DNA from: Pseudomonas cremoricolorata | GTDB taxonomy: Bacteria; Pseudomonadota; Gammaproteobacteria; Pseudomonadales; Pseudomonadaceae | Direction: 5' to 3' | DNA length: 64,000 bases | Assembly: GCF_000759535.1 (NCBI RefSeq) | Contig: NZ_CP009455.1 | Span: forward strand, 3,720,001-3,784,000 | Part shown: positions 50,754 through 59,578 of the stretch, piece after piece | Position numbering within the stretch: position 1 is the stretch's first letter | How the letters are laid out: every line of letters starts with the position of its first letter | The notes under the pieces: model-generated | The model's database searches: none | What the model saw: the letters and a program-made list of their open reading frames with translations, nothing else | What the model was told of the DNA's origin: nothing | Made by a program: the position numbers and the translations under genes

Positions 50754-50798
50754 GGGGCTGCTTTGCAGCCCATCGCGGCTCACCGCAGCGGCGATGGG
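50754..50798. terminator. Two adjacent hairpins between convergent sodC and xthA
   Basis: GGGCTGC-TTT-GCAGCCC (50755-50771) and arms CCCATCGC/GCGATGGG just after (50769-50798) could form two stems that overlap slightly. The GGGCTGC(TTT)GCAGCCCATCGCGG string resembles repetitive palindromes in P. putida. Placed to terminate both genes, though no T tract is seen. Confidence 0.45.
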
Positions 50799-50828
50799 CG
50801 GCCTGGCGGTCCTTACGCTTCCTGCCGA

Positions 50829-51641
50829 TCAGCCCAGTTCGAGCCAGATCGGTGCGTGATCGGAAGGCTTTTCCATGCCGCGCAGTTCGTAGTCCACCCC
50901 GGCATCCTTGATCCGCGGCACCAATGCCGCCGACGTCATGATCAGGTCGATGCGCAGCCCACGCTTGGGCTCATCCTCGAAGCCGCGACTGCGGTAATCG
51001 AACCAGCTGAAGCGATCGTCGACCTGCGGGTGCAGGTGGCGGAAGCTGTCGGTCAGTCCCCAGCCCTTGAGGCGCTCCATCCACTCGCGTTCTTCTGGCA
51101 GGAAGCTGCACTTGCCGGTCTTCAGCCAGCGCTTGGCGTTGTCGGCGCCGATGCCGATGTCGCAGTCCTGCGGCGAAATATTCAGGTCACCCATCAGAAT
51201 CAGCGGCTGGTCGTTGCTGAACTGCCCCTCGAGCAGCGCCTGCAAATCGTTGTAGAAACGCTGCTTGGCGGGGAACTTGGTGGGGTGATCGCGGCTTTCA
51301 CCCTGGGGGAAATAGCCGTTCATGATGGTGATGGGGTTGCCGTTGGCGTCAGCGAAGGTGCCCCAGATGAAGCGCCGTTGGGCGTCTTCTTCGTCACCGG
51401 CAAAGCCTTTGTGCAGCGCCAGCGGCGCCTGGCGCGAGAGCAGCGCGACTCCGTAGTGGCCCTTCTGTCCGTGGTAATGCACGTGATAACCCAGCGCCTG
51501 CACCTCGGCCAGCGGGAACTGTTCGTCGCTGACCTTGGTTTCCTGCAGGCCGATGACATCGGGCTGGTGCTTGTCGATCAACGCCGCCAGCTGGTGCGGA
51601 CGGGCGCGCAGGCCGTTGATGTTGAAACAGACGATCTTCAT
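50829..51641 (-). CDS. xthA: Exodeoxyribonuclease III
   Basis: The 270-residue enzyme matches XthA over its full length: [26 protein letters not shown] (catalytic Glu), [26 protein letters not shown] (Asp-Asn), [11 protein letters not shown] and [12 protein letters not shown] (Asp-His). It cuts DNA at abasic sites and degrades 3' ends in the cytoplasm. ATG 51641 is chosen because family members begin with MKIV; the frame is open upstream. It is transcribed towards sodC and away from the acetyltransferase gene. Confidence 0.92.
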   Translation of the reverse strand: MKIVCFNINGLRARPHQLAALIDKHQPDVIGLQETKVSDEQFPLAEVQALGYHVHYHGQKGHYGVALLSRQAPLALHKGFAGDEEDAQRRFIWGTFADANGNPITIMNGYFPQGESRDHPTKFPAKQRFYNDLQALLEGQFSNDQPLILMGDLNISPQDCDIGIGADNAKRWLKTGKCSFLPEEREWMERLKGWGLTDSFRHLHPQVDDRFSWFDYRSRGFEDEPKRGLRIDLIMTSAALVPRIKDAGVDYELRGMEKPSDHAPIWLELG

Positions 51642-51798
51642 GGGAAAGGCTTGCCCTGGTAAAAGCCCGGATGCTAACGGAGTCACGCCGCAACCACCAG
51701 CATCGCGCCTGGCACGCGTATTTGCCTGCTATAGCGGTGAACGATGGCCACGCGCGCGCCTCCAAGGCTAAACGTCAATTCCAGGAGGTCCGCTCGCC

Positions 51799-52443
51799 AT
51801 GTCATCCCCGTCCGAACCGCAGGTCTGCATGCTCGACAATGGCTTTGCCCGTGAGGTGCGTGCCTTGCTGTTCGAGGCCTATCGCCGTGAACCGGCCTAC
51901 GGCTTTTTGTTCGATGCCCAGCGTGGCGGTTACGAGCGGCGCTTGCGGGTGGTCATCCGCGAATGGGTACGCCAGCATTTCAACTTCAAACTACCGGCCA
52001 TCGGCCTGCTGGTGGACGACCGTCTGGTGGCCGTCGCGCTGATCGTGCCGCCGCAGCGCCGCCTGGGGGTGGCCGACAGTTGGGGCTGGCGCCTGCGCAT
52101 GATGATTCGCGCCGGGCTGCGCAGTACCCGACGTTACCTGGATTACCAGGCCGCACTGTCCAGCTGGCTGCCCACCGAGCAGGTTCATGTGTTGCCGTTG
52201 CTGGGTATCCACCCTGAGTTTCAAGGTGAGCACTATGCCGATCGTCTGCTTCAGGAGGTGCATGACTGGTGCGCTGAAGACCCGTACACCGAGGGCGTGG
52301 TGCTCAACACCAGCAACCCTCACGCCGTCGCGTTCCTCCAGCGCCAGGGCTATGAAGCGTTGGGTGAAGTGACCATCGGACCGGTCATCGAGCAGGTGTT
52401 TTTCCACTCTGCACCGACCTCCTCACGTGCCGTACCGACATGA
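51799..52443 (+). CDS. GNAT-family N-acetyltransferase
   Basis: The 214-residue protein has a GNAT domain with LPLLGIHPEFQGEHYADRLL, in which the acetyl-CoA loop is partly altered, and GVVLNTSNPHAVAFLQRQGYE as motif B. The N-terminal part is helical with an arginine-rich central region (VIREWVRQHFNF). The acceptor is unknown. An AGGAGG-type site precedes the ATG. The stop codon adjoins the tamA upstream region, so it may share a transcript with tamA-tamB. Confidence 0.8.
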   Translation: MSSPSEPQVCMLDNGFAREVRALLFEAYRREPAYGFLFDAQRGGYERRLRVVIREWVRQHFNFKLPAIGLLVDDRLVAVALIVPPQRRLGVADSWGWRLRMMIRAGLRSTRRYLDYQAALSSWLPTEQVHVLPLLGIHPEFQGEHYADRLLQEVHDWCAEDPYTEGVVLNTSNPHAVAFLQRQGYEALGEVTIGPVIEQVFFHSAPTSSRAVPT

Positions 52444-52494
52444 GTGACCCGCAAACGGCTTTCATCGACGCTCGCCTCTGGTAGCATGCCGCGC

Positions 52495-54237
52495 ATGAAA
52501 TATTCAGGAAGAGTTGCCTGGGGCCTGATCATCTGGGTCGCCAGTTTTACCGCATGGGGGCAGAGCGAATTGGTGGTGCGGATCAAACCGGCCAACAAGG
52601 CGCTCAAGGCCAATGTCGAGGGCTACATCGGCAGCCTGGGTAACCGTGACGAAGAAGCGCTGCTGCGTTTCAGTCGCGGTGCCGAGGAGCAGGCGCGAAA
52701 GGCGGCCCAGGCGCTGGGTTATTACCAGGCACAGATCGACACCCAGGTGCAGCCCCCGGCCAATGCCGAGGCCTCACCGCGACTGCTGGTGACCATCGAA
52801 CCGGGTGAGCCGGTGCGCCTGCGCAACGTCAACGTGCGCGTCGAGGGTCCGGCCAGCGGGCTGGCCTCGTTCCGTGTCCCTGACAGCAAGCTGCTGCGCT
52901 CAGGCCAGCCGCTCAACCACGGCTATTACGAAGATGCCAAGCGCCTGATCCAGAACCAGGCGTCGCGCTATGGCTTCTTCAGTGGTCACTTCACCCGCCA
53001 GCAACTGGCGATCGATCCACGCGCCGGCGTGGCCGACATCGACCTGGTCTATCAGAGTGGTCCGCGCTATCGCCTCGGTGCAGTCACCTTCGGCGGCGAT
53101 ACTCCGCTCGACCAGGACCTGCTGCAACGCATGGTCTCGTTCAAACCGGGCACGCCTTACGATTCCGAGCTGATCGCTGAACTCAACAACGATTTGCAGT
53201 CCAGCGGCTATTTCGAGGGCGTTCGGGTCGACGCGGCGCCCACCGCTGCGGTCGACCAGCAAGTGCCGGTGGCGGTCAACCTGGAAACCCGCAAACCGCG
53301 CACCATGGGCCTTGGCCTGGGTTTTTCCACCGACGTTGGTCCGCGCGGCAAAGCCAATTGGACGCGGCACTGGGTCAATCCGCAGGGCCACAGTTACGGT
53401 TGGGAAACCGAGCTGTCGGCGCCCCGGCAGAACGTCGGCATCTGGTATGACGTCCCCCTCGACCCGCCGTTGACCGACAAACTGCGCTTCGCAGGCGGCT
53501 ACCAGAACGAGGAAATCGCCGGTACCGACACGGTCAGCCAGTTGCTCACGGTTGGCCCGGAGTGGCATAGCAAGCTGCCCAGTGGCTGGCAACGGGTGCT
53601 GTCGCTCAAGTACCAGCGTGAAGAGTACAAGCTGGGCGACGATTCGGGCCTGAGCAACCTGCTGATGCCCGGCGTCACCTACTCCTACCTGCGCAGCGAC
53701 AATCGCATCGATCCGCACAACGGCTACCGCTTGCAGTTCGACGCCAAGGTCGCCAAGGAAGGGTTGGTCTCCGACACCAACCTGCTGTACGGCAACGTCA
53801 CCCTCAAGGGCCTGACCACGGTGGCGCAGAACCACCGCCTGCTCGGCCGTGTGCAGTTCGGCGGCAGTGCCACCAACGACTACAAAAAGAATGTTCCGCC
53901 ATCGCTGCGTTTCTTCGCCGGCGGTGACCAGAGCGTGCGCGGCTACGACTACCAGACCCTGTCGCCGAAAAACAGCGACGGTGACCGCATCGGCGGCCGG
54001 TATTTGTTCGCAGCCAGCGCCGAGTACCAGTATTCGCTGACGGAGAAATGGCGCGTGGCGACCTTCATCGACCAGGGCAACGCCTTCAATACCCCGGACT
54101 TTTCCAACCTCAAGACCGGGGTCGGTTTCGGCGTGCGCTGGGTCTCGCCCATTGGCCCGCTGCGCCTGGACCTGGCCAAGGCGCTGGATGATGACGGCGG
54201 CATCCGCCTGCACTTCTCCATGGGGCCGGAACTGTGA
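52495..54237 (+). CDS. tamA: Translocation and assembly module outer-membrane protein TamA
   Basis: The 580-residue product has a signal peptide (MKYSGRVAWGLIIWVASFTAWGQ), three POTRA domains (to about residue 260, e.g. RLRNVNVRVEGPASG and RYRLGAVTFGGDTPLDQDLL), and a C-terminal Omp85 barrel (GLGLGFSTDVGPRGKANWTR, FFAGGDQSVRGYDYQTLSP, WVSPIGPLRLDLAKAL). It works in the outer membrane with TamB to insert autotransporters and similar proteins. ATG 52495 is chosen; ATG 52486 and an open frame lie upstream. The stop overlaps the start of tamB as GTGA. Confidence 0.92.
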   Translation: MKYSGRVAWGLIIWVASFTAWGQSELVVRIKPANKALKANVEGYIGSLGNRDEEALLRFSRGAEEQARKAAQALGYYQAQIDTQVQPPANAEASPRLLVTIEPGEPVRLRNVNVRVEGPASGLASFRVPDSKLLRSGQPLNHGYYEDAKRLIQNQASRYGFFSGHFTRQQLAIDPRAGVADIDLVYQSGPRYRLGAVTFGGDTPLDQDLLQRMVSFKPGTPYDSELIAELNNDLQSSGYFEGVRVDAAPTAAVDQQVPVAVNLETRKPRTMGLGLGFSTDVGPRGKANWTRHWVNPQGHSYGWETELSAPRQNVGIWYDVPLDPPLTDKLRFAGGYQNEEIAGTDTVSQLLTVGPEWHSKLPSGWQRVLSLKYQREEYKLGDDSGLSNLLMPGVTYSYLRSDNRIDPHNGYRLQFDAKVAKEGLVSDTNLLYGNVTLKGLTTVAQNHRLLGRVQFGGSATNDYKKNVPPSLRFFAGGDQSVRGYDYQTLSPKNSDGDRIGGRYLFAASAEYQYSLTEKWRVATFIDQGNAFNTPDFSNLKTGVGFGVRWVSPIGPLRLDLAKALDDDGGIRLHFSMGPEL

Positions 54238-57200
54238 GGCGTGGGGTAAAAACCGCGCTCAAGGGCGGCGCGCTGGGGATTGTCGGGTTGCTGGTGTTGC
54301 TGCTGGTGGCGCTTGCCGTGGTGCTGGGCAGCCAGGCCGGCAGCCGCTGGGCGCTGGGGCTGGTGCCGGGATTGCAGGTCGATGAGTTCCAAGGTCACTT
54401 GGGCGGTCAGTGGCAGGCCAGCCAACTGCGCTGGATCAGCGGCGAAAGCCGGGTAGAGGTGCAGGCGCCGCAGTTCGACTGGACGCCGGGCTGTCTGCTG
54501 CGCGGGGCTTTGTGCATTCGTCGCCTGCAAGCCGAACGCATCGACATGGCTTTCGCGCCGAGCGAGCCAGACCCGAATGCCGGGCCGCTGCAACTGCCAA
54601 GCCTCGATCTGCCGGTGTCGATCGAGATCGAGGAGCTGCAAGTCGGGCAACTGCGTCTGGACGGCAACGAACTGCTGGGCGATCTGCAACTGGTGGCGCA
54701 CTGGACCCCCGAGGGCCTGCGCATCGACCGCCTGGAAGTGCAGCGCGAAGACCTCCATGCCCGTCTGCAAGGCCTGGTGCAGCCCAATGGCGACTGGCCG
54801 CTGGAATTGAGCGGCAGCGCGCAGTTGCCGCCGGTCGACGAACAGCCGCTGGCACTGCAACTGCAGGTCAAGGGTGAGCTGCAAAAGGTTCTGACCCTCA
54901 ACGCCACCACCCAGGGCTACCTCGATGCCACCCTCACCGGTGAGGTACAGGCTCTGGCCGAAAACCTGCCGGCGACCGTGCGCATCCGCTCCGAATCGTT
55001 CAAGCCAAGCCAGGCGCTGCCTGACACCCTGCGTCTGCAACAACTGCAGCTCGATGCCAGCGGTAACCTGCTCGATGGCTTCGCCTTGACCGGCGTCGCC
55101 AATCTGCCGGCCGAAAAAGGCCCGATCGCCCTGGCGCTCAATGGCCGTGCCGATGCCAAGGGCGCGCAGGTGCAGGCCCTGGACCTGACCGCAGGCGACA
55201 AAGAGCGGGTCAAGTTGCAGGCCAATGCCGACTGGCAACAGGGCATCAAGGCCGATGCCAAGCTCGACTGGCTGGACTTCCCGTGGTTGCGCCTGTACCC
55301 GATGGAGCAGCCGCCGCAAGTCACCCTCAAGCGCTTCAAGGCGCAGGTGCAGTACGACGATGGCAAGTATCGCGGTGATTTCAACGGTGATCTGGACGGC
55401 CCGGCAGGTGCCTTCAACCTGACCAGCCCATTCGAAGGTGATCTGACCCAGGTGAAGCTGCCCAAGCTGGCACTGACCGCGGGGCAGGGCAAGGCCGCGG
55501 GCAGTGTCGGCGTGCGGTTTGCCCAAACCTTGGCCTGGGACGTCGACCTGCAGCTTTCAGCGCTCGATCCGGCCTATTGGGTAGCCGAACTGCCTGGCAC
55601 CTTGGCCGGCCCATTGCGCAGCACCGGCGAAATGAAGGACGAACGGCTGAGCCTGGATGCCAAGCTCGACCTCAAGGGCCGCCTGCGTGGCCAGCCGGCG
55701 CTGCTCAAGGTCGATGCCCAAGGGGCCGGCGAGCGCTGGACGCTGGGCGCGCTGGCGGTGCAGTTGGGCGCCAACCGCATCAACGGCAGCGGCAGTCTGG
55801 AGCAGCGGCTGGCCGGGCGCATCGACCTCGATTTGCCACGCCTTGGCCAGCTGTGGCCGGGCCTGCAAGGCCAGGTCAAAGGCCAGGTGGATGTCGCCGG
55901 CACCCTCGACGCGCCCCAGGGGACGGTCAAGTTGCTCGGCACCGAGCTGGCCCAGGACGACAACCGCATCCAGCGCCTGGACCTCAACGGCAAGCTCGAC
56001 TCCGCGCAGCGTGCCTTGATCGATCTGAAGGCCAGTGCCATTCGCGTCGGCGAAACCGCCTTGGGCACGCTGGTCGCCAACGGCAAGGGCGACAGTCGCC
56101 AGCAGGCGCTGACGCTGGGCCTGGATGGCCCGCAGCTCAAGCTCGATCTGGGCGTGGACGGCACCCTGGGCAACGGTGACTGGCGTGGACGCCTGGCCAG
56201 TGGCCGCATCCAGGCCGGTGGCCAGGACTGGCGTCTACAGGCGCCGGCACGTCTGCAGCGTCTGGCCAGCGGGCAAGTGGATTTCGGCGCCCACTGCTGG
56301 CGCTCTGGCCAGGCCAGCCTGTGTGGTGATGACCAGCGCCTGGCCCCAGAGCCGCGCATTCGCTATCACCTCAAGCAATTCCCGCTCGACAGCCTGGCAC
56401 AGTGGATGCCCAAGGACTTCGCCTGGAAAGGCCTGCTAAGCGCAGACATCAACCTCGACATCCCGGCCAGCGGCCCGAAAGGCACGGTGCGGGTCGATGC
56501 CAGTGGCGGCACCCTGAGCCTGCGCGACCAGGATCGCTGGATTGCCTTCCCGTATCAGGCCCTGCGCCTGGACAGTACGCTGGCGCCACGCCGGGTCGAT
56601 ACTCAATTGACCTTCCAGGGCCAGGGTCTGGGTTCGTTGAACCTCACTACCCGCATCGATCCCATGGCCGCCGACAAACCCTTGTCGGGCGACTTCCGCC
56701 TGAGCGGGCTGGACATCGGGGTAGCGCGGCCCTTCGCGCCGATGGTCGAGCGTCTGGCCGGCCAGCTCAACGGCAGCGGACGCTTGTCGGGTACGCTGAT
56801 GGCCCCGCAGGTCAATGGCAACCTCACCCTCAGTGGGGGTGAAGTCAGCGGCGCCGAGCTGCCGATAAGCCTGCAGGATCTGTCGGTGCAGGCGATGATC
56901 GCCGGGGAGCGGGTCGAGCTCAGTGGTGGCTGGCGCAGTGGCGCCGCCGGACGTGGCCAGATCGGTGGCAACCTGACCTGGGGGCAGGCGCTGGGTGTCG
57001 ATGTCCGTCTGCAAGGCCAGCAGCTACCGGTGACGGTCGAGCCCTATGCAACGCTTGAGGTCGCACCTGACTTGAACATTCGTCTGGTCGACGACAAGCT
57101 GGCCGTGGTCGGCAAGGTGCAGGTGCCCAAGGGCAAGATCACTGTGCGCGAGCTGCCGCCCTCGACGGTGAAGGTCTCCGACGATACCGTGATCGTTGGC

Positions 57201-57920
57201 CAGCAGACCGAACAGGGTAAGCCGCCGATGCAGATCGCGATGGACGTCGACGTCGAGGTCGGTCGAGAAAAGCTCTCGTTCAGCGGCTTCGGCCTGACCG
57301 CCAACCTCAAGGGCGGCGTCCATGTGGGTGACAACATGGACACCCGCGGCGAACTGAGCCTGGCCGACGGACGTTACCGCGCCTATGGCCAGCGCCTGAC
57401 CATCCGCCGCGCACGGTTGTTGTTCGCCGGGCCCATCGACCAGCCGTTTCTGGACATCGAAGCGATCCGTCAGGTCGATGACGTGACGGCTGGTGTTCGC
57501 CTCAGTGGCAACGCCGAGCAACCCACCACCACGGTGTTCGCCGAGCCGGCCATGAGCCAGGAGCAGGCATTGTCGTACTTGGTCCTGGGTCGTCCGCTGG
57601 GCACCACGGGTGAAGACAACAACATGCTTGCGCAGGCTGCGCTGGGACTGGGATTGGCAGGCAGTGCTGGTCTGACTGGGAACGTCGCCAATCGACTGGG
57701 TATCGATGACTTCCAGCTCGATACCGAAGGCAGCGGCAACAGCACCAGTGTGGTGGCCAGCGGCAACCTCACCGAGAAGCTGAGCTTGCGCTATGGGGTA
57801 GGGGTTTTCGAGCCAGCCAATACCATCGCCTTGCGCTACAAGCTGAGCAAGATGGTGTATCTGGAGGCGGCCAGCGGTCTGGCCAGTTCGTTGGATATCT
57901 TCTACAAGCGAGACTTCTGA
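54234..57920 (+). CDS. tamB: Translocation and assembly module inner-membrane protein TamB
   Basis: The 1228-residue protein starts with a membrane anchor (GIVGLLVLLLVALAVVLGSQ) and continues as long beta-helical repeats, ending in the DUF490/TamB domain (GVHVGDNMDTRGELSLADGR, YLVLGRPLGTTGEDNNML, GVFEPANTIALRYKLSKM, terminal YKRDF). It spans the periplasm, bridging the inner membrane to TamA, and helps move lipids or outer-membrane proteins. The GTG start overlaps the tamA stop. Length and order with tamA are as usual. Confidence 0.93.
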   Translation: MRRGVKTALKGGALGIVGLLVLLLVALAVVLGSQAGSRWALGLVPGLQVDEFQGHLGGQWQASQLRWISGESRVEVQAPQFDWTPGCLLRGALCIRRLQAERIDMAFAPSEPDPNAGPLQLPSLDLPVSIEIEELQVGQLRLDGNELLGDLQLVAHWTPEGLRIDRLEVQREDLHARLQGLVQPNGDWPLELSGSAQLPPVDEQPLALQLQVKGELQKVLTLNATTQGYLDATLTGEVQALAENLPATVRIRSESFKPSQALPDTLRLQQLQLDASGNLLDGFALTGVANLPAEKGPIALALNGRADAKGAQVQALDLTAGDKERVKLQANADWQQGIKADAKLDWLDFPWLRLYPMEQPPQVTLKRFKAQVQYDDGKYRGDFNGDLDGPAGAFNLTSPFEGDLTQVKLPKLALTAGQGKAAGSVGVRFAQTLAWDVDLQLSALDPAYWVAELPGTLAGPLRSTGEMKDERLSLDAKLDLKGRLRGQPALLKVDAQGAGERWTLGALAVQLGANRINGSGSLEQRLAGRIDLDLPRLGQLWPGLQGQVKGQVDVAGTLDAPQGTVKLLGTELAQDDNRIQRLDLNGKLDSAQRALIDLKASAIRVGETALGTLVANGKGDSRQQALTLGLDGPQLKLDLGVDGTLGNGDWRGRLASGRIQAGGQDWRLQAPARLQRLASGQVDFGAHCWRSGQASLCGDDQRLAPEPRIRYHLKQFPLDSLAQWMPKDFAWKGLLSADINLDIPASGPKGTVRVDASGGTLSLRDQDRWIAFPYQALRLDSTLAPRRVDTQLTFQGQGLGSLNLTTRIDPMAADKPLSGDFRLSGLDIGVARPFAPMVERLAGQLNGSGRLSGTLMAPQVNGNLTLSGGEVSGAELPISLQDLSVQAMIAGERVELSGGWRSGAAGRGQIGGNLTWGQALGVDVRLQGQQLPVTVEPYATLEVAPDLNIRLVDDKLAVVGKVQVPKGKITVRELPPSTVKVSDDTVIVGQQTEQGKPPMQIAMDVDVEVGREKLSFSGFGLTANLKGGVHVGDNMDTRGELSLADGRYRAYGQRLTIRRARLLFAGPIDQPFLDIEAIRQVDDVTAGVRLSGNAEQPTTTVFAEPAMSQEQALSYLVLGRPLGTTGEDNNMLAQAALGLGLAGSAGLTGNVANRLGIDDFQLDTEGSGNSTSVVASGNLTEKLSLRYGVGVFEPANTIALRYKLSKMVYLEAASGLASSLDIFYKRDF

Positions 57921-58042
57921 GGAACGCCTGCGGCGCATCGACCGCGACGGGAGGAGGGTACTTGCCGGCCTGGCCGGGACGCATCGCAAGGTGTGTCCCG
58001 GCGTGTCGGCAGGATCATGGGGCGGGGTCCGCTGGCGATGCG

Positions 58043-58411
58043 TCAGTGCTGACGACGGATGTTCCCAATCTGCCTCAGGCTCAAACCGTACTTGTCAGCC
58101 AGCAGGCTCCGGGAAAGGCCGTTGGCGCTTTCTTCGATGATCTGCAGGTTGCGCAGTTGCCGCTGGAAATGATCGACCTTGGGAATTTCCAGGGCCATTC
58201 CCGAAAAGCGTTTGATCAGTGAATCCAGAGCATCGCCCGGCAGGATCTCGATCAGTCGGGTGCGTTCGCGGTGCTTGGGTATGTACTTGGGCCTGCCGCC
58301 ATAGGCATAGGTGAGGCGATAGGCGTTTTCAATGCCAACGCATTCGATGAGCGATTGCAGGGACTCGGGAAGTTGTTCGGTGTCGATGCGGGAAAGATCG
58401 GGCATGTGCAT
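58043..58411 (-). CDS. Mor-like transcription activator family protein
   Basis: The 122-residue protein has a central YGGRPKYIPKHRERTRLIEI segment and a C-terminal helix-turn-helix, SLLADKYGLSLRQIGNIRRQ, which together resemble the Mor/C middle-gene activators of phage Mu and their chromosomal relatives. ATG 58411 is selected because GAGGAA precedes it by eight bases; the frame is open further up. It stands alone with no phage genes near, so it is either a domesticated regulator or a phage remnant. Its targets are unknown. It converges on tamB. Confidence 0.72.
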   Translation of the reverse strand: MHMPDLSRIDTEQLPESLQSLIECVGIENAYRLTYAYGGRPKYIPKHRERTRLIEILPGDALDSLIKRFSGMALEIPKVDHFQRQLRNLQIIEESANGLSRSLLADKYGLSLRQIGNIRRQH

Positions 58412-58783
58412 AAGAATTTCCTCAGTAACGAACGAAGACATCTGCGGCCTACGGCGCTGAACGGCCGAGGCGTGAGCGAATTGTCGAGTAGCGTCTGAGG
58501 GGTCGCTAGGCGCCAATCGGGCCGCCTTCTGTAGTCATATTGGGGCCAAGTTTGCAGGCAGCGTGAGACTAGCGTGTAGGAAGAGTCCGCTCGGAGGTGG
58601 TCCAGCCGTTGTTTTTTCGAGGGGCGTAGCTAAATCGACCGCATCGAGGCTTGTATGACCCTCGCTGAATCAGCGCAAGGCGCCGAAATGCACGCTCCAA
58701 CGCCCTACACAAACGATCACCGGGGTATCATTCGCGCAGCTCATTCGAGCCTTTTGCCTTCGATGCAGTAGGAATGTTTACCC
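58412..58783. other. Intergenic gap without a recognised gene
   Basis: This 372-base stretch between divergent genes must hold the promoter of the Mor-like gene and that of the small membrane protein. A TAGGAA ribosome site stands before the latter. No stable terminator, repeat or convincing small frame is seen. Confidence 0.5.
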
Positions 58784-58975
58784 ATGACACACATGCAGCG
58801 CCTGAAGTACTCGATCCTGATCATCGTGGTGATGTTCGTCGCGATGCTGGGGCTTTCTCACCTGCAGAAGCAGGGCACCATCACCGAGCAGACCTTCCAG
58901 TACCTGGCGATCGCCATTGCCGTGTTGGTGGTGGTGATCAACGGCGTACTGCGGCGCAAGGTCAAGCGTTCGTGA
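58784..58975 (+). CDS. Small membrane protein (63 aa)
   Basis: The product has two hydrophobic segments (YSILIIVVMFVAMLGLSHL and YLAIAIAVLVVVINGVL) with a polar turn and a basic C-terminus (RRKVKRS), a helical hairpin in the inner membrane. A ribosome site (AGGAA) precedes the ATG. No function is recognised. It is followed by a convergent Fur-like regulator gene. Confidence 0.7.
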   Translation: MTHMQRLKYSILIIVVMFVAMLGLSHLQKQGTITEQTFQYLAIAIAVLVVVINGVLRRKVKRS

Positions 58976-59012
58976 TACCCGCAGGCCGGCCACCGATTGG
59001 TCGGCCGGCGCT

Positions 59013-59378
59013 TCAGCGTTGCTCCAGCACCGCGCGCGCCTGCGCATTGAGGCTGTAGCACTTGTCGCTACCCAGCGCGATCACCCCTTCTGCGCACAGG
59101 CGCTTGAGCACTTCGCGCACACTGAGGAACGACAACGGGATGTCCAACTGCTCGAGCTGGGCGTGCACACCGCGTACGCCGATGCTGCGTCCATCGCGGT
59201 CGGCCGCGTGCAGGGCGTCGATCACCTTGAGGCGAATCAGGCTGGTGCGCAGGCCGTAGACGCGCAGCAACTCACGAATCTGCTCGTTGCCCAGACGCTC
59301 TTCGCTGGGCTCGCCGCTGCAGTTGGCGGATTTGCCGCCGGGCTTGGGGCGTTGCGAAGCGGGTAGCGGGTTGTACAT
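59013..59378 (-). CDS. Fur-like winged-helix protein lacking the metal-sensing domain
   Basis: The 121-residue product has a Ser/Pro/Lys-rich N-terminus and then a winged helix similar to the DNA-binding half of Fur (LRVYGLRTSLIRLKVIDALH, VRGVHAQLEQLDIPLSFLSV, REVLKRLCAEGVIALG). The C-terminal dimerisation and metal-binding domain, with its His and Cys residues, is absent. It may bind DNA but cannot sense metal as Fur does. It is divergent from pvdQ, a pyoverdine-maturation gene. Control of that gene is possible but not shown. Confidence 0.72.
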   Translation of the reverse strand: MYNPLPASQRPKPGGKSANCSGEPSEERLGNEQIRELLRVYGLRTSLIRLKVIDALHAADRDGRSIGVRGVHAQLEQLDIPLSFLSVREVLKRLCAEGVIALGSDKCYSLNAQARAVLEQR

Positions 59379-59460
59379 GTGAATGCTCCTTTTCGTGGAC
59401 TGTCCCGATTGTTTTTTTGGGTGCCTCGAATAAGTAAGACGGATGAAAACGAAAAATCTG

Positions 59461-59494
59461 CAACCAGAGTGGAAAAAACTTTCCCACTCGGTTG
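59461..59494. promoter_or_regulatory. Hairpin in the pvdQ/Fur-like divergent region
   Basis: CAACC-A-GAGTGG and CCACTCGGTTG form an 11-bp stem with one bulged A around an A/T-rich loop (AAAAAACTTTC), 85 bases ahead of pvdQ. It may be an operator or a leader structure. Confidence 0.4.
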
Positions 59495-59578
59495 TTACAG
59501 GTTGCGTCCGGCACGCCTAAACCTCACTGCGCGCTACTCGTCTGCTCATGATGACCCGCAGATTCATCAGGAGTGCCT

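Noticed and set aside
53949..55526. 525-codon frame on the minus strand
   Set aside because: Antisense to the tamA-tamB junction; real genes on the plus strand have clear domains and coupled starts.
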